A DNA stretch of 64,000 nucleotides from Ornithobacterium rhinotracheale. Lineage in GTDB: Bacteria > Bacteroidota > Bacteroidia > Flavobacteriales > Weeksellaceae. The stretch is from assembly GCF_004088395.1 (NCBI RefSeq), contig NZ_CP035107.1, forward strand, positions 2,061,001 through 2,125,000, given 5' to 3'. The notes beneath the pieces were generated by a model. The model saw only the letters and a program-made list of their open reading frames with translations. It did not search any database and was not told the origin of the DNA. This document shows, piece after piece, positions 40,348 through 48,878 of the stretch (its first letter is position 1; each line of letters begins with the position of its first letter). A program made the position numbers and the translations under genes.

Positions 40348-41087
40348 TCTTTATTCATTTGGCTTGTGTAGAAATTATAGTCTTTGATGATTATTTCTAC
40401 AAATTCAAGATCGTGCATTTCGGTTTCCACCTGAGTTATTTCTTTGATTTTTTGCGAAAGTTTCCCGATTACTTTAAAATCTCGTTGGCTTTTTGCACTT
40501 TCAAATCGTGTTTTAATGATTTGCATATCGGCATCGCTAAACAATAAAACTTGCGGGAAAGATGCTTTGTACTCCTCGCCCACTTCTTCTAAGATTGTAT
40601 GATTGATGCTTGAATCATCTTTTAAATCAATGACAGCCGTGCCGCTCGCAATCCCGCCCAAACGCTGATTGTTTTTACTTACAACTATCGATGTAACACC
40701 CACCAGTGCAGAACTGAAATAAATATCTATCAAACAAAATACCCAGCGTATAAGATAATCGGCAAAATTGGCTTGATAGCCATCGATTTTAATAATCTGA
40801 ATTTTGCGTATTTTTTTTCCAATAGTCTGCCCCTCAAGCAACATATTGCACACTAGCGAATAAAAAACAAAGGGCAACATGCATATAATCACAATTGCGA
40901 CAACGCTCCATTGATCCTGCACATAACTATCAATTTCCACTACTTCAAATAGCACATAAAGAGCAATAAGCGCATATGCTGCTCTTATGACAAAATCAAT
41001 ACCATACGCCAAGGCTCTATCGGAGAAAGAAGCCAAAGGAAACTCAACTTTAACATTTTGACTGGTATTTATTGCAATATAATTCAT
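40344..41087 (-). CDS. RDD family membrane protein
   Basis: Membrane protein of 247 residues with the RDD domain: SFSDRALAYGIDFVIRAAY followed by three to four helices, and EGQTIGKKIRKIQII. The C-terminal 90 residues are soluble. It is divergent from the SpoIIM-like gene with only 27 bases between the starts, an arrangement I believe recurs in Bacteroidota, so it probably works with that operon. Roles of RDD proteins are mostly unknown. Confidence 0.88.
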   Translation of the reverse strand: MNYIAINTSQNVKVEFPLASFSDRALAYGIDFVIRAAYALIALYVLFEVVEIDSYVQDQWSVVAIVIICMLPFVFYSLVCNMLLEGQTIGKKIRKIQIIKIDGYQANFADYLIRWVFCLIDIYFSSALVGVTSIVVSKNNQRLGGIASGTAVIDLKDDSSINHTILEEVGEEYKASFPQVLLFSDADMQIIKTRFESAKSQRDFKVIGKLSQKIKEITQVETEMHDLEFVEIIIKDYNFYTSQMNKD

Positions 41088-41114
41088 AAAAATATATTAA
41101 TTTAGCCCTCGTCT

Positions 41115-42083
41115 ATGAGAGAGGTAGTATTTATCAAACAAAATAAAGAAAAGTGGCTCAATACAGAGCGTGTCTTATTGGGCAAAGTTAATAAAAATCC
41201 CGATGAGTTATCCTCCCTTTACATTGATTTAATCAACGACTTATCCTACGCACAAACCTATTACCCTAAGAGTAAAACTATCTCTTATCTTAATAAACTT
41301 TCAACAAAAATCTATCAAAAAATTTATAAAACCAAACGCATTGAAGAAAATCAAATAAAATATTTCTTCTTGACCGAAGTGCCACTTTTGGTGTACCAAT
41401 ATCGTAAATTTTTATGGACTTCGGTATTCTTTTTTGTGATTTTCACCACAATTGGGTGGTTTTCTGCGGCAAATGACGAAGAGTTTGTCCGTTTGATTCT
41501 AGGCGATGGCTATGTGGACATGACGATTAGCAACATACAAGAAGGAAATCCCATTGCAGTGTATGAAAGTGGCAGCAACTGGGGAAGTGCCATCGGGATT
41601 ATTTATAATAATTTAAAGGTAGGAGCTACCATGTTCTTATATGGTATTTTCTTGGGACTCGGGAGCATTCTAGCGTTGTTTTACAACTGCGTAATGTTGG
41701 GCTCGTTTCAATATTTCTTCTTGGAGTACGGAGAGCTAGCTCGTAGCATGCGTGGCATTTGGATTCATGGTGCATTTGAAATAAGTGCCATGATAATCGA
41801 GTGCATGGCGGGTCTCATACTCGGCGCATCGATTTTATTTCCAAGGACTTACTCTCGACTTAATTCTTTCAAATTAGGTTTTAGAGATGCGTTTAAAATC
41901 TTCATCAGCACAGTGCCATTTACCATAGTGGCGGGAATTTTTGAAGGTTTTGTAACAAGGCACGCCCTAGATATGCCTTTAATCCTTAACTTAATCATCA
42001 TTTTTGGATGTTTTGGGTTCATCTTATTTTATTATGTTTTTTATCCTAAAAAAGTGTTTAATCAAATAAATTCTAAGTTATGA
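41115..42083 (+). CDS. SpoIIM-like membrane protein
   Basis: Stage II sporulation protein M family protein of 322 residues. About 95 soluble N-terminal residues (REVVFIKQNKEKWLNTERVL) precede five or so helices. The family motifs NNLKVGATMFLYGIFLGLGS and WIHGAFEISAMIIECMAGLILG are present. In non-sporulating bacteria the family sits in the MoxR/DUF58 cluster and its role is unknown. The stop overlaps the next start by 4 bases (ATGA). Confidence 0.9.
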   Translation: MREVVFIKQNKEKWLNTERVLLGKVNKNPDELSSLYIDLINDLSYAQTYYPKSKTISYLNKLSTKIYQKIYKTKRIEENQIKYFFLTEVPLLVYQYRKFLWTSVFFFVIFTTIGWFSAANDEEFVRLILGDGYVDMTISNIQEGNPIAVYESGSNWGSAIGIIYNNLKVGATMFLYGIFLGLGSILALFYNCVMLGSFQYFFLEYGELARSMRGIWIHGAFEISAMIIECMAGLILGASILFPRTYSRLNSFKLGFRDAFKIFISTVPFTIVAGIFEGFVTRHALDMPLILNLIIIFGCFGFILFYYVFYPKKVFNQINSKL

Positions 42084-43063
42084 TTTTCTACAAAAAAAGA
42101 AACCTTGGCGAATTAATTTCAGATTCTCTCGGATTTTTCAAAGAATATGGAAAAAATTTCCTAAAAAATTACATCGCACTGTCTGGTGGCGTAATTATTT
42201 TAATTCTAGTAATTTTCTTTTTTATATTAAAGGACATTCCTTTGGGGCTTCTTATTAGTAGCGGAAGTAGTGATTTCTTCTACACCTATATAACTGAAAA
42301 TGTAGGCCTATTCATTATTGCAGGACTTTCGATCCTTGCCCTGCTCTTTATTTTAAGCTGTATCATCTACGCTCTCCCTATTTTGTATATGCAAACAGCA
42401 AGCGAGCAAAACCGTAAAGATTTTAGCGTTCAAGAGATTTTTGATGTCTTCAAAGGAAAACTAGGGCGTATAGCCACCTACTTTATCATTGCTTTTCTTT
42501 TAGCCATTCCTATTGGTTTTGTACTCATTCTAATCTTGGCATTACTCATGGCACCTGCAAGCTTATTTATGGGAGACAGCTTTATCCTCAATGCGATAGG
42601 CTTTCTTTTAGTTGTTGCGATTCTATTGCTTTTTGGAGTATCATTATTATTAATTTCCACATTGAGCTTTAATAATTATATATTAACCGATATGGGCTTT
42701 TTTCAATCCATAGGAAAAGCATTTTCTATTACATTTTCAAAAAACTTCAAAAAATATTTTTTAAGCGTTTTTCTTTCCTATTTAATCATATACACCATTC
42801 AACTAGCTGTTGGGATAATTGTTGGGATAATTGTAGGAGTTATAGCGATGGCAGGCATTAGCAACGAAACAGCCAACTCTACCTTAATGGCACCACTTGC
42901 AATAATAATTACAGTAATCACTTATGTGCTTTCGTTTATTTTAAGTCTTTTTTTATCCAACTTGTCATACATCAACATAGGGCTTATTTATTACGACTCA
43001 AGAGAGGATTTGCACCGCGAAGTTTTCTTCGATGAAATCGACACGATTGGCTCCAATGCATAA
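42080..43063 (+). CDS. polytopic membrane protein of the MoxR/DUF58 cluster
   Basis: Membrane protein of 327 residues with about six helices and no catalytic motif that I recognise. It starts MIFYKKRNLGELISDSLGFF; proteins starting this way recur next to SpoIIM-like genes in Bacteroidota. Gly/Ile-rich helices near residues 230-260 contain a short repeat (IIVGIIVG). Its tight overlap with both neighbours suggests a shared membrane complex, as an inference. Confidence 0.75.
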   Translation: MIFYKKRNLGELISDSLGFFKEYGKNFLKNYIALSGGVIILILVIFFFILKDIPLGLLISSGSSDFFYTYITENVGLFIIAGLSILALLFILSCIIYALPILYMQTASEQNRKDFSVQEIFDVFKGKLGRIATYFIIAFLLAIPIGFVLILILALLMAPASLFMGDSFILNAIGFLLVVAILLLFGVSLLLISTLSFNNYILTDMGFFQSIGKAFSITFSKNFKKYFLSVFLSYLIIYTIQLAVGIIVGIIVGVIAMAGISNETANSTLMAPLAIIITVITYVLSFILSLFLSNLSYINIGLIYYDSREDLHREVFFDEIDTIGSNA

Positions 43064-43829
43064 AAAATTATTTCAAATATTATTATTTTTATCGTTTTCC
43101 GTGAGCTGGGCTCAGCTCACGGAAAACGATTTATATTCCAAAGAAAGCGACAGCCTCGTTACTATTGATTCTTTGATTTCATACAATTCCGAAATCGTGA
43201 ATCAAACCTTGGCAGAACGAAATTTTTCTGAAAATCCAAAAGAAAAATACACAGACGCCGACTTTGAATACCACGACAACGCCAAAGGACTTTCGCTCTA
43301 TGAGCGTTTTAAAAGATGGCTCAATAGAATACTAAAATTACCTAAATTAGAAGCTAAATATGGGGCTTGGGTAACCTATGTTGCATACCTTATTTGCGCT
43401 ATAATTGTTTTTATAGCCCTCTATATCGGAGGAAAATTCTTGGCCAAAGAAAAAGGAAATTTATTTTTTGCTAAAAAGAATAAAACCTTTGAAATCGAAC
43501 CCGAAGAAATCATCGAAGATATCCACGAAATCGATTTCAGCAAGATTATTTCAGATTACGAGTTGCAAGGTAATTTCAAATCCGCATTGCGTTATCAATT
43601 TTTAAAGTTATTGAAGGAATATACCGATTTGGGCAAAATCAATTGGATGCAAGAAAAAACCAACACCGATTATTTGCATGAGCTTAAAAACCCTGCCGAT
43701 AAAAAGCATTTTGAGCGTGCCGTGTATATTTTCGACCATGTATGGTATGGAGACTTCAACATCAACGAAGCGGCTTACCGAGCTTTTACTCAAGAATTTA
43801 AACTAAAACCTGAAAGCCATGAACAATAA
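43056..43829 (+). CDS. DUF4129 domain protein
   Basis: Secreted or membrane protein of 257 residues from MHKKLFQILLF. It has a signal peptide ending SVSWAQ, a membrane helix near residues 105-125 and a C-terminal DUF4129 domain (SALRYQFLKLLKEYTDLGKI, then FDHVWYGDFNI). The start overlaps the previous stop. A perfect 18-bp inverted repeat lies across the codons at and just after the signal-peptide cleavage site. DUF4129 proteins accompany DUF4350/MoxR/DUF58 genes. Confidence 0.85.
   Translation: MHKKLFQILLFLSFSVSWAQLTENDLYSKESDSLVTIDSLISYNSEIVNQTLAERNFSENPKEKYTDADFEYHDNAKGLSLYERFKRWLNRILKLPKLEAKYGAWVTYVAYLICAIIVFIALYIGGKFLAKEKGNLFFAKKNKTFEIEPEEIIEDIHEIDFSKIISDYELQGNFKSALRYQFLKLLKEYTDLGKINWMQEKTNTDYLHELKNPADKKHFERAVYIFDHVWYGDFNINEAAYRAFTQEFKLKPESHEQ
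43091..43130. repeat. perfect 18-bp inverted repeat inside the DUF4129 gene
   Basis: Arms 43091-43108 and 43113-43130 are exact reverse complements (left arm begins ATCGTTTTCCGTGAGC) around the 4-base loop GGCT. The hairpin starts about 35 bases after the start codon. There is no T run after it, so it is not a normal terminator. Confidence 0.95.
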
Positions 43830-44994
43830 GTTATTTCGCACCTATGGTATTATTCTCGGCTTGGTCGTTTTGGTTATGATGTTTTTTGAGTTCACGAAAA
43901 CACCCGTTTCCAATTGGTCTAAAAGTTACAACGAAGACAGCAAAGACCCTTTTGGGCTTTATATTTTCGATCAAGAAGCGGATTCTCTGTTTCACGGAAA
44001 GCTCACGCGCACAAGCGAGAGCCCTTTTGAATATGAACCCGCAGATTCCACCCAAACGAGAAATTATTTAATTATCGGGAAACAAATCAGCGAAGAAGCG
44101 AAGGACAAACTACTGAGCGAAGTAGAAAAAGGCTGTAACCTTTTCTTGGCAAGCGATAACTATTATGGAAAAAGTATGATGAGTAGAATCCTCATCAATT
44201 CTTTTTATATGGAAAAAATCGACACGCTAAACCTAAATTTTATCAATAAACGAATCTCTCCTATTTCGCTATCCCATTTAAACGATGTTTTGCTCATCAC
44301 TCACGCAAAGCCAAATAGCTTAAATGTACTGGGCACCATAAAAAGTGATTCAGAAAATAAATTTAGCAGTTTCTTTATAGAAATTCCTCTCGGAAAGGGA
44401 AAAATTTACTTTTTAAGCACGCCCGAAATCTTTACCAATTATGGTATTTTAAACGGCGAAAACTACAAGGCTATTCCTAAAATTTTAGGCTATTTGCCAA
44501 ATCAAGAAACCATCTGGTTCCAGAACCGCTCAAATAAAGAATGGAAATATCAAAATTCCATTTTACGGGTAATTTTTGAAAATCCGCCACTCAAATGGGC
44601 GTGGAGACTTTTCCTTTTGGGCTTAATTATTTTTATGATTTTCACCGCAAAAAGAAAACAACGCATTATTCCCATCATTCCGCCTGTGAAAAACGAATCG
44701 GCAGAATTTGTAAAAAACATCAGCAATCTATATTTGCAAGAAGGCAACACCAAAGATATGGCACAGAAAAAAGCCCTGTATTTCTTGCAAAAAGTGCGCT
44801 CAGAACTTATGATCCCGACCGATGAATTAAACCAAAAATTCATTGAAAGACTACACATCAAAACCATGCAACCACACGAAACCGTACAAGAAGCCGTGCG
44901 ATTGCTCACCAAAGCAATTCACCCCAAGGCACCCGTGCACGAAGATGAATTAATTAAAATGAATAAAATTTTAGACCAAATATATAAATCATAG
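43819..44994 (+). CDS. DUF4350 domain protein
   Basis: Membrane protein of 391 residues with an N-terminal helix (about 8-24), a soluble DUF4350 domain with EEAKDKLLSEVEKGCNLFLA, and a second helix near residues 258-277 (WAWRLFLLGLIIFMIFT). The C-terminal cytoplasmic part includes NISNLYLQEGNTKDMAQKKA. It overlaps the DUF4129 gene by 11 bases and precedes moxR by 3. Biochemical role unknown. Confidence 0.85.
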   Translation: MNNKLFRTYGIILGLVVLVMMFFEFTKTPVSNWSKSYNEDSKDPFGLYIFDQEADSLFHGKLTRTSESPFEYEPADSTQTRNYLIIGKQISEEAKDKLLSEVEKGCNLFLASDNYYGKSMMSRILINSFYMEKIDTLNLNFINKRISPISLSHLNDVLLITHAKPNSLNVLGTIKSDSENKFSSFFIEIPLGKGKIYFLSTPEIFTNYGILNGENYKAIPKILGYLPNQETIWFQNRSNKEWKYQNSILRVIFENPPLKWAWRLFLLGLIIFMIFTAKRKQRIIPIIPPVKNESAEFVKNISNLYLQEGNTKDMAQKKALYFLQKVRSELMIPTDELNQKFIERLHIKTMQPHETVQEAVRLLTKAIHPKAPVHEDELIKMNKILDQIYKS

Positions 44995-44997
44995 CAA

Positions 44998-45987
44998 ATG
45001 GAAGAACTAAATAATCCCACAGAATTTAACAATCGAATTGATTTAGCACCGCTTAAAGAAGGCTTGGAGCGTGTAAAAAACGAGATAAAGAAAGTAATCG
45101 TAGGCCAAGACGAAATGGTGGAGCAGCTACTCGTAGCGTTGCTTTCCAATGGACATGTGCTCATCGAAGGCGTGCCAGGGGTGGCAAAAACGATTACAGC
45201 CAAACTTTTAGCCAAAACACTTTCGGTAGATTTTAGCCGAATTCAGTTTACGCCAGATTTAATGCCGTCTGATATTTTAGGAACTTCGGTATTTAATCTT
45301 AAAACCTCTGATTTTGAGTTTAAAGCCGGACCGATTTTCTCAAATTTCGTTTTGATCGACGAGATTAACCGTTCGCCTGCTAAAACACAATCTGCCCTCT
45401 TTGAAGTGATGGAGGAACGCCAAGTGAGTATCGATAGCCACACCTACCCAATGCAGCTGCCATTTCTAGTGATAGCCACGCAAAACCCCATTGAGCAAGA
45501 AGGTACCTACCGCTTGCCAGAGGCACAGCTTGATAGATTTTTATTTAAAATCAAAGTGGGCTATCCTAATTTAGCACAAGAGATTGATATTATTCAAAGG
45601 GAGCAGGCGCTTAAAAATCATAAGAAACTAGATGAAGTGCAGCAGGTGCTAAGTGGCGAAGATTTACTCCGATTCCAAGCGCAAGTCAAGGAAATTTTGG
45701 TAGAGCCGCACTTAATAGAATACATTGCCAAAATCGTGGTAAACACCCGTGAGAATCCGTTCCTTTACCTCGGAGCCTCACCGCGTGCCTCCTTAGCACT
45801 GCTCATTGCAGCCAAGGGCTTTGCCGGCATCAGGGGGCGCGATTTTGTAACACCGGAGGACATTAAACACGCTGCCACTGCCGTGCTGCGCCACCGCGTA
45901 ATCATTTCCCCAGAGCGCGAAATGGAGGGCCTCTCAACCGAGGAAATCATTCGCCAAATTTTAGAAAGTATAGAAATCCCGCGCTAA
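44998..45987 (+). CDS. MoxR family AAA+ ATPase
   Basis: Chaperone-like ATPase of 329 residues. Walker A is EGVPGVAKTITAKLLA, Walker B is FVLIDEINRSPAKTQSALFEVM, followed by sensor 1 FLVIATQNP and the C-terminal lid. MoxR proteins act with von Willebrand or DUF58 partners to mature or remodel proteins. Here the DUF58 gene follows after 19 bases, the standard pairing. Confidence 0.95.
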   Translation: MEELNNPTEFNNRIDLAPLKEGLERVKNEIKKVIVGQDEMVEQLLVALLSNGHVLIEGVPGVAKTITAKLLAKTLSVDFSRIQFTPDLMPSDILGTSVFNLKTSDFEFKAGPIFSNFVLIDEINRSPAKTQSALFEVMEERQVSIDSHTYPMQLPFLVIATQNPIEQEGTYRLPEAQLDRFLFKIKVGYPNLAQEIDIIQREQALKNHKKLDEVQQVLSGEDLLRFQAQVKEILVEPHLIEYIAKIVVNTRENPFLYLGASPRASLALLIAAKGFAGIRGRDFVTPEDIKHAATAVLRHRVIISPEREMEGLSTEEIIRQILESIEIPR

Positions 45988-46006
45988 TCTCTCGCCCTGA
46001 TTTGAT

Positions 46007-47344
46007 ATGAAAAAGTTATTGAAATCCCTCTACATTCAGCCGCTATGGTATTGGCTACTTTTTGGCATCGTTATAATTTTTGCACTCGGCTTTCTGTGGG
46101 GTGTTTTGTTTGAGTTTGCAAAGATTGTTTTAGCCCTTTTTGTCCTTATATCCTTGGCAGATGTCGCATTGCTTTACCATATCAAGCAGGGCGTGCAATC
46201 CAGCAGGGAATTGCCCGAAAAACTCTCCAATGGCGATGAAAACCCTGTGCGAATAGCCCTCAAAAATCTTTACCCTTTCGGAATTAAAATCAATATTATA
46301 GATGAAATTCCGTTTCAGTTTCAAAAAAGGGATTTTTTAATTAAACAAAAAATCAAAAAAAACGACAATACTTATTTTTCTTATAATCTAACACCCAAAC
46401 AGCGAGGCGAATATCATTTTGGAAATTTAAATATTTATGTGATTTCGCCGATTGGTTTGGTTTCGCGTCGCTATCAACAACAGAAAGCCAAAACGCTGGC
46501 GTGTTATCCTTCATTCATTCGCCTGCCTGAATATGAACTAATTGCCTTAAAAAATGAATTTTTATTAGGCGGGATTAAAAAAATTAGAAAAATCGGAACA
46601 ACACTCGAGTTTGAGCAAATCAAAGATTATGTGCAGGGCGATGACATCCGCACGATTAACTGGAAAGCAACAGGGAAAATGAATCGCTTGATGGTGAACC
46701 AGTATCAAGAGGAACGCTCGCAACGCATTTATATGCTAATAGACCAAGGGCGCACGATGAAAATGCCGTTTGACTGGCTAAGCCTGCTGGATTATTCCAT
46801 CAACGCATCGATGGCATTGTCGCATATTGTGCTCAAAAAGAAAGACCATGCAGGTGTTGCAGTGTTTTCTCGCAAGATTGAGCAAATCGTGAAAGCCGAT
46901 CAGAAATCCTTTCAGCTAAAACGAATTGCCAATGTGCTGTACAATGTTTCTACGGATTTCGTAGAATCGGATTTCAACCGATTATACACCGATTTGCGCT
47001 ATAAAATCACACGCAGAAGTCTGTTTTTTTTGTTTTCTAATTTTGAAACACTGGACGCACTCTATCGCCAATTGCCGTATTTGCGAGCGATTTCGAAAAA
47101 TCATATTTTGGTGGTAATTTTCTTTAAAAATAAGTTGCTAAAAGAAATGGTGGAAAAAACAGACCACGAAAATATGCAACAGGTTTATGACGAAATCATT
47201 GCCGAAAAATTTGAATACGAAAAAAAATTGATACGCCAAGAATTGTCCAAATACGGAATTCAGTCGATTTACACACTCCCCGAAGACTTGAGCGTAGGCG
47301 TTATCAATAAATATTTGGAAATCAAAGCACGAGGAATTTTGTAA
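46007..47344 (+). CDS. DUF58 domain protein
   Basis: Protein of 445 residues with two N-terminal helices (about 14-30 and 36-55) and a cytoplasmic or periplasmic DUF58 domain. Motifs are FEQIKDYVQGDDIRTINWKA and YMLIDQGRTMKM; the second resembles a vWA-type metal site DxGxxM. It is the usual partner of MoxR ATPases and ends the cluster that begins at 41115. Function unknown. Confidence 0.92.
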   Translation: MKKLLKSLYIQPLWYWLLFGIVIIFALGFLWGVLFEFAKIVLALFVLISLADVALLYHIKQGVQSSRELPEKLSNGDENPVRIALKNLYPFGIKINIIDEIPFQFQKRDFLIKQKIKKNDNTYFSYNLTPKQRGEYHFGNLNIYVISPIGLVSRRYQQQKAKTLACYPSFIRLPEYELIALKNEFLLGGIKKIRKIGTTLEFEQIKDYVQGDDIRTINWKATGKMNRLMVNQYQEERSQRIYMLIDQGRTMKMPFDWLSLLDYSINASMALSHIVLKKKDHAGVAVFSRKIEQIVKADQKSFQLKRIANVLYNVSTDFVESDFNRLYTDLRYKITRRSLFFLFSNFETLDALYRQLPYLRAISKNHILVVIFFKNKLLKEMVEKTDHENMQQVYDEIIAEKFEYEKKLIRQELSKYGIQSIYTLPEDLSVGVINKYLEIKARGIL

Positions 47345-47381
47345 AATGAAAATAACTTAGTCTTATAAAAATCCTCACATC

Positions 47382-47630
47382 ATGATAAAGAAAATTATTG
47401 TTTTAACAATTTTGTCTAGTTTCATTTCATGCATTTACATTGGTATTCCTAAAAATGAATTTGAACAATATCGTTATTCTAAAAAAAATCCGTTTCTTTT
47501 TCAACTTAAAATGAGAGATGGCGAAGAAAAAAAAATTGAGAGTATAATAGATTTGAATTCTATTTATGTGAATAATTATACTGTTCAAGGGAGAAACTAT
47601 AAAAACCTGAATTCGATTAATAAAACATAG
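47382..47630 (+). pseudogene. putative lipoprotein, 3' end cut by an IS
   Basis: The frame encodes MIKKIIVLTILSSFISCIYI, a lipoprotein-type signal with Cys17, and about 55 further residues. It then reads into the terminal repeat of the insertion sequence (from about 47605), stopping at 47630. The gene therefore probably lost its true end. The remainder is not found on the far side of the IS, which points to a rearrangement. I do not recognise the family. Confidence 0.6.
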
Positions 47631-48614
47631 CTAATTGATTAGTTTTCAGAGATTCATATTTTAATGATGGTTTTTTAGGAAGAAAGTGATAGGCAATAAT
47701 CCCTGCCACTAAGTTGGTCATAAAATTTCCTATTGAACGATGTCTGGAGTGCTCAATTTGGCAAATGTTTTTTAGCTCGTCATTCACTGTCTCTATGATG
47801 GAGCGCTTTCTAAGCAAAATCTTGTCAGACATAGTCATAAGAGAGTTTTTCATGTTGTTTCGGATGTTGGTAATCAGTTGAATACCATCCACAAAGAGTA
47901 ATTGATTCAACTTTTCAGAGATGTAACCTTTATCCCCAAATAGTTTACCGAAAATTTGCTTCAAAAAGCCTTCATTTTTCAGTGGTTCTCTATCGTCTAC
48001 ATTCGCCTGCGTTACGCAAAAACTCAATATCTCGCCTTTATCATTAATGACCAGATGGAGTTTAAATCCATGAAACCAACCCATAGTAGATTTCCCCGTT
48101 GTAGCTAGGTCTTTGAATACTTTGTTGCGTTTAATTCTTTTGTTTCCACATACTCTTATTGGCGTACTATCCACAAAAGAAATCCCTGTACAACTTCCTA
48201 AAGCACAGATTTTTGCAAACATGGTAAGAGCCATGATATTGGATTGCATAAGTTCTGTGAATCGGTTATAAGAGACCGTTTGAGGAAATTCCCGTTGCAT
48301 ATGCTTTTGAACATAGTAAATGTAAAAATGCTTAAAAGTTCTAAAGCCACTTAGATGAAAAAGAATCATTATGGTGATTACTTCAGCGTTACTCATTTTG
48401 GGCTTCTTTTTGGGAGACTTTCCGAGAGTAAAAGGTTGAGTGAATTTTTCAAAATCATTACAAAAGTCATCAACAATACAAAAAATATCCGTAATTTTGT
48501 GGTAATTAATCATGAGAAATAGTTGTTAAATAATTGAATTTTAAAAACTTAAAAATACAACTATTTCTCTTTTTATACAACTTATTTCCCTTAAAATATT
48601 AATCGAACTCAGGT
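47605..48614. mobile_element. IS982-family insertion sequence (IS-A)
   Basis: About 1.0 kb holding one intact transposase. The ends form an inverted repeat of 18 bases with one mismatch (ACCTGAATTCGATTAATA at 47605 and its complement ending at 48614). I set the boundaries by that repeat, so they may be off by a few bases. The flanks do not show a clear target duplication, and the genes on either side are unrelated fragments, as expected after recombination or deletion. Confidence 0.75.
47617..48513 (-). CDS. IS982-family transposase
   Basis: DDE transposase of 298 residues. The signature is SFVDSTPIRVCGNKRIKRNK followed by GKSTMGWFHGFKLHLVINDKG, then LFGDKGYIS and RSIIETVNDELKN, giving Asp, Asp and Glu of the catalytic triad. 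This pattern is typical of IS982. The gene is uninterrupted, so the element may still be active. Confidence 0.9.
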   Translation of the reverse strand: MINYHKITDIFCIVDDFCNDFEKFTQPFTLGKSPKKKPKMSNAEVITIMILFHLSGFRTFKHFYIYYVQKHMQREFPQTVSYNRFTELMQSNIMALTMFAKICALGSCTGISFVDSTPIRVCGNKRIKRNKVFKDLATTGKSTMGWFHGFKLHLVINDKGEILSFCVTQANVDDREPLKNEGFLKQIFGKLFGDKGYISEKLNQLLFVDGIQLITNIRNNMKNSLMTMSDKILLRKRSIIETVNDELKNICQIEHSRHRSIGNFMTNLVAGIIAYHFLPKKPSLKYESLKTNQLAMFY

Positions 48615-48878
48615 AAAGAAAGAATCAAAGTGGATATATTAAATGATACAAGTGAACATTTAAGTTTTATTCGAGCTACCCTGTATCCCCAAAATTCACG
48701 ACCAATCCGCATAGACATTATGCAAAACATACGGCTATACCACCCGATAGAAGAAAAAGCAGGAGTAAGATTAATAAATGATTTAGACATAGGCTCATTA
48801 AAACTATTATCCTTTGCCAATCGAGGGACAAAAAAAGATTTATATGATTTATACTTTCTCTCTCAAAAATACGGATTA
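48615..48878 (+). pseudogene. AbiEii-type nucleotidyltransferase toxin, fragment
   Basis: About 88 codons read in one frame from the IS-A border: KERIKVDILNDTSEHLSFI, later RLINDLDIGSLKLLSFANRG and KKDLYDLYFLSQKYGL. The last part is the conserved K-L-x-A-x-x-x-R-G-x-K-K-D-x-x-D-L region of AbiEii/AbiGii nucleotidyltransferases. The N-terminal catalytic part and the C-terminus are missing. The fragment is enclosed by two insertion sequences, and no AbiEi antitoxin gene is near. Confidence 0.75.
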
